From: CAZVEE01 sp964625525
GTDB taxonomy: Bacteria > Pseudomonadota > Alphaproteobacteria > JAJFIK01
Length of the DNA stretch: 32,509 nucleotides
Direction of reading: 5' to 3'
Assembly (NCBI GenBank): GCA_964625525.1
Contig: CAZVEE010000037.1
Coordinates: 1-32,509, forward strand
The notes beneath the pieces were generated by a model, which saw only the letters and a program-made list of their open reading frames with translations, was not told the origin of the DNA and did no database searches. Positions 15,925 to 23,839 of this stretch are shown piece by piece. Position 1 is the first letter of the stretch; each line of letters starts with the position of its first letter. The position numbers were made by a program, and so were the translations under genes.

Positions 15925-15939
15925 TGAAAGTCATTCTCA
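15925..15939. promoter_or_regulatory. Fur-box-like palindrome
   Basis: TGAGAATGACTTTCA (read on the minus strand) matches 11 of the 14 specified bases of the 7-1-7 Fur consensus TGATAATnATTATCA. It lies between the divergent cysE and nitroreductase genes, about 80 bases before the latter's start. The local sequence is AT-richer than its surroundings. The match is seen; iron control is inference. Confidence 0.4.
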
Positions 15940-16019
15940 ACTATTGCCAAAACCGCGCCGGTGCTCTACGTCACCGAGATGGTTGTGCAAGAGTACTGAC
16001 ACCTAAGGAACAGCTCCCC

Positions 16020-16700
16020 ATGCTGAAAACGCCTCTGCCCCAGACGCCCTCTCCCAACGGCCCGGCTGCCAAAGGCCCGGACCTCAAGGCGCCGGAGTTC
16101 GGAGAGCGCCTGGAAGCGACCGCCCAGAGCGACGCCATGCTGCGCTTCTTGTTGCGCCGGCGCTCGGTGACGGCGAAGAGCATGACCACGCCCGGGCCTA
16201 ACGATGCGGAATTGAGCCTGATCCTGCGGGCCGGCGCCCGGGTGCCTGATCACGGTAAACTGGCGCCCTGGCGCTTTATCGTCTTCACCGGTGCTGATCG
16301 CGACGCATTCGGCACGGTGCTCGTCGATGCCTTCCGGGCCACCAGCCCGGACGCGCCGGACGAATTGCTGGCGTTCGAACGCACCCGCTTCTTGCGCGCG
16401 CCGACGGTGGTCGCTGTGATCAGCAGGGTGCGAGAGAACCACAAGATCCCCGAATGGGAACAGGTGCTCTCGGCCGGGGCGGTCTGTCAGACCATGCTCA
16501 TCACCGGCCAGGCGTTGGGCTATGCAGGCCAGTGGCTGACGGAATGGTATGCCTATGACCGCACGGTGAAAAACGCCATGGGCCTGGAGTCCGGTGAACG
16601 CGTGGCGGGCTTCCTCTATTTCGGCACGGCGACCGAGGCCCCATGCGAGCGGGCGCGCCCGGTGCTGGATGCCCTGGTGAGCACCTGGTCCGCGCCCTGA
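16020..16700 (+). CDS. YdjA-like nitroreductase family protein (FMN)
   Basis: A 226-residue FMN-dependent oxidoreductase of the nitroreductase superfamily. RRRSV (46-50) and ARVPDHGKLAPWRF (73-86) are the FMN-binding motifs of the YdjA subgroup; LITGQALGYAGQWLTEWYA matches the dimer and active-site region. Ordered homologues start near residue 38, so the Pro-rich first 35 residues are an extension. The ATG at 16020 has AAGGAA nine bases upstream and is preferred to a longer frame. Cytosolic. The physiological substrate is unknown, as for most of the family. Confidence 0.85.
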   Translation: MLKTPLPQTPSPNGPAAKGPDLKAPEFGERLEATAQSDAMLRFLLRRRSVTAKSMTTPGPNDAELSLILRAGARVPDHGKLAPWRFIVFTGADRDAFGTVLVDAFRATSPDAPDELLAFERTRFLRAPTVVAVISRVRENHKIPEWEQVLSAGAVCQTMLITGQALGYAGQWLTEWYAYDRTVKNAMGLESGERVAGFLYFGTATEAPCERARPVLDALVSTWSAP

Positions 16701-16883
16701 AACCCGTCGCGGGGTCAGCGCTGTCTGACACCAAGCGTGACAGCGACCCGGTGCAACGCAGATCGCGCACCTCGTCCCTTTCCCTGACCCACGGCCCTGG
16801 CTAGGCTGCGGGTGCGGCATATCTGCCGCCCCCGTGCCCGTGCGAAGCGGGCTCGGGCATCGTGACGCGAGAGGGGAAACACC

Positions 16884-17465
16884 ATGAACCGTTGGACATC
16901 CGCCCTGGCCGCTTTGGCCCTCAGCCCGCTTATGGCATGCGGCGCCATGGCTGAGGACACGCCCGCCGATGTGGAACGCCAGCTTTGGGACTCCTGGGCC
17001 GCCGGCGACGCCGAGACCTATGCCAGCCTGATCGACGATCCTGCCATTCTAGTTGCAGGTAATGTCTTCGTGAGCGGGAAAGATGAAGTGGTCGCCTATG
17101 CGACCGAAACCACCTGCACCGACCGCAGTTATGAGATTTTCGACCTGGAAACTGTGGATCTGTCGGCGGATACCGCAGCCGTTCTCTTCGATATCACCTA
17201 CACCCAGACCTGCCCGGGTGCTGAAGGGGAAGAGGCGTTCACCACGGCCGTCGAGGCCTTCGTGACCTCGATTTACGCCAAGCGTGAGGGCGGCTGGCGC
17301 AATGTGCTCGTTAATGAGACTTTCTTCGGCGCCAGCGACCCTAATGCGCCGGTTGAGGACGAGGACACCGCCGATGCGGACGACGCGTCCGAAGCGGCTG
17401 CTCTTGAGCCGACCGAAGAGGCTCTGACTGATGCGGATCTGGCGCCCTCCGAACTGACCCGATAA
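16884..17465 (+). CDS. NTF2-like (DUF4440/SnoaL-type) lipoprotein
   Basis: A 193-residue protein. The lipobox PLMAC near residue 19 suggests a lipoprotein. The domain from about 26 to 150 has an NTF2-like plan: an opening helix (VERQLWDSWAAGDAETYASLI), the DDPAILVAGN turn, and long strands ending WRNVLVNETFFG. Two Cys (TTCTDR and QTCPG) may form a disulfide. A strongly acidic tail of about 40 residues (EDEDTADADDASEAA) is unusual. A GAGAGGGGA Shine-Dalgarno fixes the start. No enzymatic function can be given. An intrinsic terminator follows. Confidence 0.72.
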   Translation: MNRWTSALAALALSPLMACGAMAEDTPADVERQLWDSWAAGDAETYASLIDDPAILVAGNVFVSGKDEVVAYATETTCTDRSYEIFDLETVDLSADTAAVLFDITYTQTCPGAEGEEAFTTAVEAFVTSIYAKREGGWRNVLVNETFFGASDPNAPVEDEDTADADDASEAAALEPTEEALTDADLAPSELTR

Positions 17466-17496
17466 CCCATTCATGCGCGAAAGCGCCTGGAAAATG

Positions 17497-17526
17497 GCCC
17501 GGACGCCCTTGGTGTCCGGGCTTTTT
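17497..17526 (+). terminator. Rho-independent terminator
   Basis: GCCCGGAC pairs with GTCCGGGC, extendable by three inner pairs, and is followed by five T. It lies about 30 bases after the NTF2-like gene and isolates it from the rhodopsin gene. Confidence 0.85.
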
Positions 17527-17795
17527 CGTGTCCGGATCACGAGACCACGTGTGGCGGAACGCCGCACCCATCGTGAACTGACAATCGTTCAGCACGCATT
17601 CAATCTATGTTGCACTGCCGCATACGGACGAATCCGCGAGGCTTCCCACCATTAATTTTTAGGTGCAGGTGCTGCCTGCGACAGTTGCGCACAGTTTACT
17701 GACCACCCGTGTGCGACCGCCTGACGCAAGTCCGACTTAACGAGCCCGTGCGTAATGTCCCGCATACGAAGTGCCACATGCGCAAGGAGGGGCTT
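17527..17795 (+). other. Rhodopsin upstream region
   Basis: About 270 bases without a credible gene. It is somewhat AT-richer than the surroundings around 17650-17660 (ATTAATTTTTAGG). CGCACA (17688-17693) and TGTGCG (17710-17715) form a short spaced inverted repeat. The promoter of the rhodopsin gene should lie here, but no convincing -35/-10 pair is visible. Confidence 0.45.
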
Positions 17796-18548
17796 ATGGA
17801 ATTTTCCGCTCTCGAGTACTCAATCACGTTCAACGCATTGTCGTTCGGCATCGCAACGTTTGCCGCTGCGACAGTGTTTTTCTTCCTGGAACGCAATAAT
17901 GTTGCGGCTCCTTACCGGACCGCGCTGACGGTCACCGGTTTGGTGACGCTCATTGCGCTCTATCACTATGTTCGCATTCTTAATAGTTGGGATGCGGCTT
18001 ACGAACTGCAGGACGGCGTCTATGTGGCGACCGGTGTGCCGTTCAACGACGCCTACCGGTATGTGGACTGGCTGCTGACAGTGCCGCTGTTGCTCGTCGA
18101 ATTGATCCTGGTGATGAAGCTGTCGAACCAGGAAACCTGGTCGCGCGGCACCCGCCTTGGCCTGCTGGCTGCGGCTATGATCGTGCTCGGCTATCCGGGT
18201 GAGATCTCGACCAACGCCGCCACCCGCTGGTTCTGGTGGACCGCCGCCATGATCCCGTTCGTGTGGATCGTCGTGGAGCTGTTCTTCGGCCTCAGCAAAT
18301 CCATCGAGTCCCAGCCTGAGAATGCTCGCGGTCTGGTTAGCCTGGCGCGCTGGGTGGTGATTGTGACCTGGTGCTTCTACCCGGTCGTGTTCATCTTCCC
18401 GATGATTGGCCTGGAAGGGTCTGATGCGGCCACGGCTGTGCAGGTGGGCTACACGGTGGCGGACGTGCTGGCGAAAGCCGCGTTCGGCTTCCTGATCTAC
18501 CTGATCGCCGTGCGCAAGTCGGAAGCGGAATACGGCCAGCAGGCCTGA
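17796..18548 (+). CDS. Proteorhodopsin-type light-driven proton pump
   Basis: A seven-helix retinal protein of 250 residues in the inner membrane. In helix C, RYVDWLLTVPLLLVE gives Arg88, the proton acceptor Asp91, Thr95, Leu99 and the donor Glu102, equivalent to GPR R94, D97, T101, L105 and E108. This is the DTE set of outward proton pumps with the green-tuning Leu. Retinal binds Lys227 in VADVLAKAAFG, with Asp223 as counter-ion partner. His57 in helix B (LYHYVRI) matches the PR His that pairs with the acceptor. Trp148 in helix E occupies the site of the Gly that lets xanthorhodopsins bind a carotenoid antenna. ATG at 17796 follows a perfect AAGGAGG. blh lies next. Confidence 0.95.
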   Translation: MEFSALEYSITFNALSFGIATFAAATVFFFLERNNVAAPYRTALTVTGLVTLIALYHYVRILNSWDAAYELQDGVYVATGVPFNDAYRYVDWLLTVPLLLVELILVMKLSNQETWSRGTRLGLLAAAMIVLGYPGEISTNAATRWFWWTAAMIPFVWIVVELFFGLSKSIESQPENARGLVSLARWVVIVTWCFYPVVFIFPMIGLEGSDAATAVQVGYTVADVLAKAAFGFLIYLIAVRKSEAEYGQQA

Positions 18549-18570
18549 TCTGCAACGGACTGAGCTTTGG

Positions 18571-18595
18571 CCCGGGCGCGCTTGCCGTGCCCGGG
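18571..18595 (+). terminator. Hairpin between rhodopsin and blh
   Basis: CCCGGGC pairs with GCCCGGG, extendable by three inner pairs including a G-T, with a five-base loop, followed by TCTCTC. It may partly terminate the rhodopsin transcript, which would let rhodopsin exceed Blh. Confidence 0.5.
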
Positions 18596-18660
18596 TCTCT
18601 CAACACAGAATGGCCGTGGCCCGATGATCGGATCACGGCTGATCGACGGGAGAAGCACCC

Positions 18661-19701
18661 GTGACCGGGCGGACCAGCAGTGATGAGACAGGCATGGCCG
18701 AGGCGGTCCGCACGCTGAGGGACACGCCGTTATTGACCGCATCCATGGGACACGCCATGGCCAGGATCCTGTCGCACGGACCCACATTTGTCTGGACTGG
18801 CATCACGCTCGCCGCTCTCACCCTCCTCATGACGCCGCTGGCTCATGCTGCACCGCTCACCACCCAAATGGCCATTGCCGCCCCTTTACTCGCGATCATG
18901 GGCCTGCCTCACGGTGGTATGGACTTGCCATTGGGCATGATGGTCTTCCGTCGCTGGTCACGGCGCTGGGGAACACTGGCGTTTCTGGTGGCCTATCTCG
19001 CGGTTGCCGGCGCGGTGATTGCGCTGTGGACCATCAGCTCAGGAACAGCCCTGATCCTGTTTCTCGCGCTGGCGATTTGGCATTTCGGCAGCGAGGATTG
19101 CGAAGCGCACGGCCTTGCGCTCACCCCTGATCGCATTTTGCTGTTTGGCCTGACACCGCTCTTGGCGGCCCATTGGGCGTGGCCGGAAGACGTGGCGCGC
19201 TTGTTTGCCTGGATGGCCCTTGACGGGGTCATGGCGGCTGAGACGCTGACACTGTGGGGCGGGCGGTTTATGGGGGCGCTTTGGCTCGCTGCCGCCATGG
19301 TCTTTGCCGTGCGCCAGGGCCTGCGCCCGGAAAGTGACCCGGTGGTGCGCATCGTGGCGGATCTGACGGTCACGGCGGCGGTGTTCCTGCTGTTGCCCCC
19401 GCTTCTCGCCTTCACCGTCTATTTCGTGCTGATCCACAGCCCCCGCCACATGCGCGGGGTCCATGCCTGGCTTCAGGCGCGCCCCGACATCGCCATGACC
19501 CGCTTTTATGCCCTTAGCCTGGTGGCCGCCGGGGTCGTCACCAGCCTTGGCCTCGCGATCGCCGCCATCTGGGCCATACACAGTGGCATGCCCCTGATCG
19601 ACCCGGCCATTCTGACGCCCATCGTCTTTATCGGGTTGAGCGCGCTGACGGTGCCGCACATGCTGCTCAACGCTCTCGCCGCCCGCGTTTTGCCCGCCTA
19701 A
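18661..19701 (+). CDS. blh: Beta-carotene 15,15'-dioxygenase, Brp/Blh family
   Basis: An integral membrane iron enzyme that cleaves beta-carotene into two retinals, supplying the rhodopsin chromophore. The protein has 346 residues and many membrane helices. The four conserved iron-ligand His are present with family spacing: His84 (GLPHGGMD), His141 (IWHFGSED), and His259 and His263 (IHSPRHMRG); His333 (TVPHMLL) is also typical. GTG at 18661 is taken because GGGAGAAG lies just upstream; an ATG 11 codons later is possible. The N-terminal 40 residues before the first helix are longer than usual. It lies 112 bases after the rhodopsin gene, on the same strand. Confidence 0.93.
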   Translation: MTGRTSSDETGMAEAVRTLRDTPLLTASMGHAMARILSHGPTFVWTGITLAALTLLMTPLAHAAPLTTQMAIAAPLLAIMGLPHGGMDLPLGMMVFRRWSRRWGTLAFLVAYLAVAGAVIALWTISSGTALILFLALAIWHFGSEDCEAHGLALTPDRILLFGLTPLLAAHWAWPEDVARLFAWMALDGVMAAETLTLWGGRFMGALWLAAAMVFAVRQGLRPESDPVVRIVADLTVTAAVFLLLPPLLAFTVYFVLIHSPRHMRGVHAWLQARPDIAMTRFYALSLVAAGVVTSLGLAIAAIWAIHSGMPLIDPAILTPIVFIGLSALTVPHMLLNALAARVLPA

Positions 19702-19704
19702 GGC

Positions 19705-20208
19705 TCAGCCCCGGCCCCGATAGGCCGGCACCTCCTGATCGGGAATCCAGACCCCCTCGGGCGCCGGCCCCGTCTGATAGAACACATCAATGGGAATGCC
19801 GCCGCGCGGATACCAATAGCCGCCAATCCGCAGCCAGGCCGGCTCGATCAGGTCCGCGATCCGGCGCGCGATCGCCACTGTGCAATCCTCGTGGAAAGCG
19901 CCGTGATTGCGGAACGCCCCGAGATAGAGCTTCAGCGACTTGCTCTCCACCAGATAGGGGCCAGGGACATAGTCGATCACCAGATGCGCAAAATCCGGCT
20001 GACCGGTCACCGGACACAGCGAGGTGAACTCCGGGCACACAAACCGCGCCATATAGGCCACATCCTCATGGGGATTGGGCACCCGCTCCAGTACCGCCGC
20101 GCCCGGGTCCGTCGGCAACGCCACCAACTGTCCCAGTTGGACCGGTCCGTCATGGCCGGTGCCCCGCGCCGCTTCGTCCGCGCCGTCCGTCGATGACCCT
20201 GTTGTCAT
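19705..20208 (-). CDS. queF: NADPH-dependent 7-cyano-7-deazaguanine reductase
   Basis: Reduces preQ0 to preQ1 in queuosine synthesis for tRNA wobble position 34. The 167-residue protein is the short unimodular (YkvM-like) type. EFTSLCPVTGQPDFAHL holds nucleophile Cys65 and general acid Asp72; ESKSLKLYLGAFRNHGAFHE is the QueF/substrate-binding motif. The first 25 residues (Gly/Ser/Asp-rich) are an extension. ATG at 20208 follows GGGAGAG closely and is preferred to a GTG nine codons earlier. It converges on blh with only three bases between stop codons. No other queuosine gene is in the window. Confidence 0.95.
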   Translation of the reverse strand: MTTGSSTDGADEAARGTGHDGPVQLGQLVALPTDPGAAVLERVPNPHEDVAYMARFVCPEFTSLCPVTGQPDFAHLVIDYVPGPYLVESKSLKLYLGAFRNHGAFHEDCTVAIARRIADLIEPAWLRIGGYWYPRGGIPIDVFYQTGPAPEGVWIPDQEVPAYRGRG

Positions 20209-20305
20209 GCCCACTCTCCCGCTTTCTGCCGACACATCCGTTGGTTATGAGCTAACCTGCCCTATGAGGTACTGTGACTGACGTGATTTGGAAGTGGAGG
20301 GAAGC

Positions 20306-21091
20306 ATGCCGGGAGAGGTCTATACCGAGATCAAGGGATCGGTCGGCTGGATCGTGTTCGACAATCAAGACCGGCACAACGCCCTGACCCTCGACATGTG
20401 GAAGGCCCTGCCCGACTGCGTGGATGCCCTGGAAGCCACACCCCATGTGCGGGTGGTGGCGCTGATCGGTGCTGGTGACCGGGCCTTTGTGTCCGGGGCG
20501 GATATCTCCGAATTCGAGACCGTGCGCGCGACGTCCGAGGGCAGCGCCTCCTATGAACAATCCGTGGATATGGCGCTCACCCGCCTGCGCGATTGCGCCC
20601 TGCCCACCATTGCCGCGATCCGAGGCTTCTGCATGGGCGGCGGCCTTGGCATCGCCCTTGCCTGCGATATTCGCTATGCCCGCGAGGATGCGCGCTTTGC
20701 GATTCCTGCCGCGCGCTTGGGAGTCGGGTATACCTTCGCCGCCACGCGTGATTTGGTCCTCGCGGTCGGCGCGGCTCATGCGCGCGAGATTCTCTATACG
20801 GCGCGCAGCTACAATGCGCGCGAGGCGGAGCGGATCGGGCTCGTGAACCGGGTCTTCGCGCCAGGACTGCTGAGCCAGGCGGTGCGCGATGCCTGTGAGA
20901 CCATCGCGGTGAACGCGCCGCTCACCTTGCGCACGGCAAAGCGGGCCATTGCCGAATCCATCGCGGCGCCGGAACGGGCCCGGGAAGATCTGGTCGCAGC
21001 CATGGTCGCCCACTGTTTCGCCAGCGAAGACTATGTAGAGGGCCGGCGCGCCTTCATGGAAAAGCGCCGGCCGGTGTTCAAAGGTCAATGA
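20306..21091 (+). CDS. Crotonase-fold (enoyl-CoA hydratase/isomerase family) protein lacking both catalytic Glu
   Basis: A 261-residue cytosolic crotonase-superfamily protein. The CoA and oxyanion segments are intact (FVSGADISEF near 61-70 and GFCMGGGLGIALACDIR, 107-123). The two glutamates of classical hydratases are missing: the first site (GGGCE in relatives) is GGGLG with Gly115, and the second (PE) is IPAARLG with Ala135. A hydratase mechanism is therefore unlikely; an isomerase, thioesterase, decarboxylase-like or binding role is open. The C-terminus (RRAFMEKRRPVFKGQ) is typical. ATG at 20306 has GGAGGG upstream; a TTG six codons earlier is less likely. It is divergent from queF. Confidence 0.85.
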   Translation: MPGEVYTEIKGSVGWIVFDNQDRHNALTLDMWKALPDCVDALEATPHVRVVALIGAGDRAFVSGADISEFETVRATSEGSASYEQSVDMALTRLRDCALPTIAAIRGFCMGGGLGIALACDIRYAREDARFAIPAARLGVGYTFAATRDLVLAVGAAHAREILYTARSYNAREAERIGLVNRVFAPGLLSQAVRDACETIAVNAPLTLRTAKRAIAESIAAPERAREDLVAAMVAHCFASEDYVEGRRAFMEKRRPVFKGQ

Positions 21092-21132
21092 GACATGCGG
21101 GAGCCCGCCGCTCCCCCGCCAAGGGATGACAG

Positions 21133-22329
21133 ATGAACGGTGTCAGCCGCACAGCTTTCGGCCGGATCCATCGGCGCATGGTCGCCGCGATAACAGGCTT
21201 GGTCCTGGGCCTTGCCACCGTGCTCACGGTCCCAGCCCTGCTCGCCACGCCCGCCGGCGCCAGCCAGATCCCCACCAGCCTGCGCGCCGAACGGGCCATT
21301 GACCGCAAAACCCCGGTGCTGAGCCAGTCGCTTGCGCGCCAGGACCTGCGCCTGGGCGCGCCGCTGTTCATCCGCATCTTCAAGCTGGAGCGCAGCCTGG
21401 AAGTCTGGATGGAAACCGAGGCGGGGACTTACGAGAAGTTCAAAAGCTACCGTATCTGTGCCTATTCCGGACAGCTTGGCCCCAAGGAGCGCGAAGGCGA
21501 CCTTCAGGCTCCGGAGGGTTTTTACTCGGTGCGCGCCCGCGATCTGAACCCGGAGAGCAGCTTCCACCTCTCCTTTAACATCGGCTTCCCCAATGCCTTT
21601 GACCGTCAGCGCGGCGCGACGGGACGCTTTTTGATGGTGCACGGCTCCTGCATCTCAAAGGGCTGTTACGCCATGACGGACCCCCGCATGGAAGAAATCT
21701 ACACCCTGACCGCGGCAGCGTTCGAAGGCGGCCAGGACGAGATCCCGGTGCACATTTTTCCCTTCCGCATGACCGACGCCAATATGCACGTCTCCCGCGC
21801 CTCGCGCTGGATCGACTTCTGGCAAAACCTGCGCCAGGGGCACGACATTTTCGAAGAGACCCGTGTGCCGCCCATCGTCTGGGCCGAACAGGGCCGTTAC
21901 GCCTTCTTCAAGCGCGGACGCATTCTCCATCGCGGCACGCGGCTCGCCGCCGTGCCGGCGCCCGCGCGCCATCCCACCCTCGCCGACGCTCGTCCCGCCC
22001 TGGCCCGTGCGACGGGTCCAACGGCACCAGGACCCCGCCGTGTCTCCAGCATGGCCGGACCCGCGAGCCGGTCAGCCCCGGTGGATTTCGCTGCGCAAGC
22101 TGCCAGCGTGACCGGCGGTTTGAACCGCCAGGCCCTGCGCGTGGCCGCCGGTATCGGCGCGCCCGTGACCGAGACCACGGCCCCCCTGACGCCGGCTGCT
22201 GCGCCGCGCCCGGTGCCCCGGCCCGACGGCCTGCCTGGCGGCGCCGACACCCCGGCCCCCACCGCCCCCACTGGCAGCATCAGCCAGCAGGCCCCGCGCC
22301 GGCCCGCCGGCTCCCTTGAAGCCCGCTAG
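21133..22329 (+). CDS. YafK/DpaA-type L,D-transpeptidase-fold protein with Pro-rich tail
   Basis: A 398-residue envelope protein. The N-terminal hydrophobic segment (about 17-43) is a signal peptide or anchor. The YkuD-like domain (about 70-235) carries the catalytic motif MVHGSCISKGCYAM with His170, Ser175 and Cys178, and upstream GDLQAPEGFYSV matches the YafK subgroup. E. coli YafK (DpaA/LdtF) removes Braun lipoprotein from peptidoglycan, so this may be a hydrolase rather than a cross-linking enzyme. The last 130 residues are Pro/Ala/Arg-rich and probably disordered or wall-spanning. It follows the crotonase gene by 41 bases. Confidence 0.86.
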   Translation: MNGVSRTAFGRIHRRMVAAITGLVLGLATVLTVPALLATPAGASQIPTSLRAERAIDRKTPVLSQSLARQDLRLGAPLFIRIFKLERSLEVWMETEAGTYEKFKSYRICAYSGQLGPKEREGDLQAPEGFYSVRARDLNPESSFHLSFNIGFPNAFDRQRGATGRFLMVHGSCISKGCYAMTDPRMEEIYTLTAAAFEGGQDEIPVHIFPFRMTDANMHVSRASRWIDFWQNLRQGHDIFEETRVPPIVWAEQGRYAFFKRGRILHRGTRLAAVPAPARHPTLADARPALARATGPTAPGPRRVSSMAGPASRSAPVDFAAQAASVTGGLNRQALRVAAGIGAPVTETTAPLTPAAAPRPVPRPDGLPGGADTPAPTAPTGSISQQAPRRPAGSLEAR

Positions 22330-22385
22330 CCGCCCACCCCTTGCCAAGCCCGGCACCAGACCGGGCCCATTTCCGGGAGACGTCC

Positions 22386-23171
22386 ATGACCGATCGTCCG
22401 TGTGCCATCGTCACCGGCTCAGCCGCTGGCATCGGCGCCGCAACGGCAGAGAAACTCGCTGCCCGCGGCCTCAATGTTGTGATCAACTACTCAAAGAGCG
22501 CGGCGGAAGCCGAGGACATGGCCGGCCGCGTGCGCGCCCACGGCGTCGAGGCACTGATCGTGCAGGCCGATGTGACCGATGACGCCGCCTGCCGTCGCAT
22601 GGCCCAGACCGCACTAGAGGCCTGGGGCCGGGTCGATGTCCTGGTGAACAATGCGGGCGGCACCAAATTCGCCGACCATAAGGACCTCGAAGCGCTGAGT
22701 GCGGATGATTTCGCCTGGATCTACCAGCTCAATGTGGTCTCGGCCTATCAGATGATCCGCGCCGTGGCCCCGGCCATGAAGGCCCAGGGGCGCGGGGCGG
22801 TGGTGAATGTGTCGTCCATCGCGGGTGTCACTGGTATTGGCTCGTCGGTCGCCTATGCGGCCTCGAAGGGCGCGCTCAATACCATGACCCTGTCACTGGC
22901 CCGCGCGCTTGCGCCGGAGATCCGCATCAATGCTGTGTGCCCTGGCTTTGTCGGCACCCGCTGGTTCCGCGACAAGCTGGGCGAGGAAGGCTTTGAGAAA
23001 ACCCGGGCCTTCGTGGCCGACACAACGCCTCTGAAACAGGCCGGCACGCCGGAGGGCGTCGCTGACGCGATCCTGTTCTTCGCGCTGGAAGGGGCGGACT
23101 GGATCACCGGCGAAACGCTCATCACGGATGCGGGGCTGCATCTGGATATGGCGCCGCTGAAGGCCCGTTGA
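22386..23171 (+). CDS. Short-chain dehydrogenase/reductase (SDR)
   Basis: A 261-residue classical SDR, NAD(P)H-dependent. Cofactor motif VTGSAAGIGAAT (9-20), structural NNAG (88-91), catalytic Ser143/144 (NVSSIAG), Tyr157 and Lys161 (YAASK) are all present. Basic-residue context after the second strand is weak (NYSKS), so NADPH is only suggested. It resembles 3-oxoacyl-ACP reductase (FabG)-like enzymes, but context does not fix a substrate. ATG at 22386 is preceded by GGGAGA. The next gene starts four bases after its stop, so the two are probably co-transcribed. Confidence 0.9.
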   Translation: MTDRPCAIVTGSAAGIGAATAEKLAARGLNVVINYSKSAAEAEDMAGRVRAHGVEALIVQADVTDDAACRRMAQTALEAWGRVDVLVNNAGGTKFADHKDLEALSADDFAWIYQLNVVSAYQMIRAVAPAMKAQGRGAVVNVSSIAGVTGIGSSVAYAASKGALNTMTLSLARALAPEIRINAVCPGFVGTRWFRDKLGEEGFEKTRAFVADTTPLKQAGTPEGVADAILFFALEGADWITGETLITDAGLHLDMAPLKAR

Positions 23172-23175
23172 TCTC

Positions 23176-23721
23176 ATGGCTGCAGGCCCGCTCACTGTCT
23201 GCCGCCTTGCGCCGGACGCGTTCGACCGGCAAACCGAGGCGCGCGCCAGGATCTTGCACGCCTGTGTCCATGACGGGGCCAGCATTGGTTTTGTCCTTCC
23301 CTTCAGTATGGAACAAGCCCGCGCGTTTTGGCGTGATCGCGTCCGCCCTGCTGTCGCGGCCGAAGACAGTGTTCTGATGATCGCCCAGTGGGGCGACCAG
23401 GTCGCCGGCACGGTGCAATTGAGCTGCCCTGTCCTGCCCAATCAGGCCCATCGGGGCGAGGTGTCGAAACTCCTCGTCGATCCCGCCTGCCGCCGCCGCG
23501 GCGTCGCCAAAGCCCTGATGACCCGGCTGGAACAGGAAGCGGCACAGCGCCGCCGTTGGCTGTTGACCCTCGACACACGCACCGGCGATACCGCCGAGCC
23601 CCTGTATGCCGCCTTAGGGTTTGCGCGCGCTGGCAGTATTCCTGATTTTGCTCAGGACCCGTATGACCCGCGGAAATTCGACGCCACGACCTATATGTAC
23701 AAGCGGCTCTCCCGGCCCTAA
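23176..23721 (+). CDS. GNAT family N-acetyltransferase
   Basis: A 181-residue acetyl-CoA-dependent acetyltransferase. The acetyl-CoA pyrophosphate motif is clear (VDPACRRRGVAKALMTRLEQEA, about residues 97-118, with R-R-x-G-x-A), preceded by the strand GEVSKLL and followed by LTLDTRTGDTAEPLYAALGF. The Arg-rich loop and the C-terminal TYMYKRL are typical of small-molecule GNATs. It lies four bases after the SDR gene, and no independent Shine-Dalgarno is visible, which suggests coupled translation. Substrate unknown. Confidence 0.88.
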   Translation: MAAGPLTVCRLAPDAFDRQTEARARILHACVHDGASIGFVLPFSMEQARAFWRDRVRPAVAAEDSVLMIAQWGDQVAGTVQLSCPVLPNQAHRGEVSKLLVDPACRRRGVAKALMTRLEQEAAQRRRWLLTLDTRTGDTAEPLYAALGFARAGSIPDFAQDPYDPRKFDATTYMYKRLSRP

Positions 23722-23839
23722 CGCTCGGGGCCGCTGCACAAACAAAGACTTGCTAGGGCACCGGGGCGACGGAGCAGACCTTGATCCGCTGCCTTGACGA
23801 GATCTGTTCCACCGGCACGCTTCAGCATGGCGGACCGGT

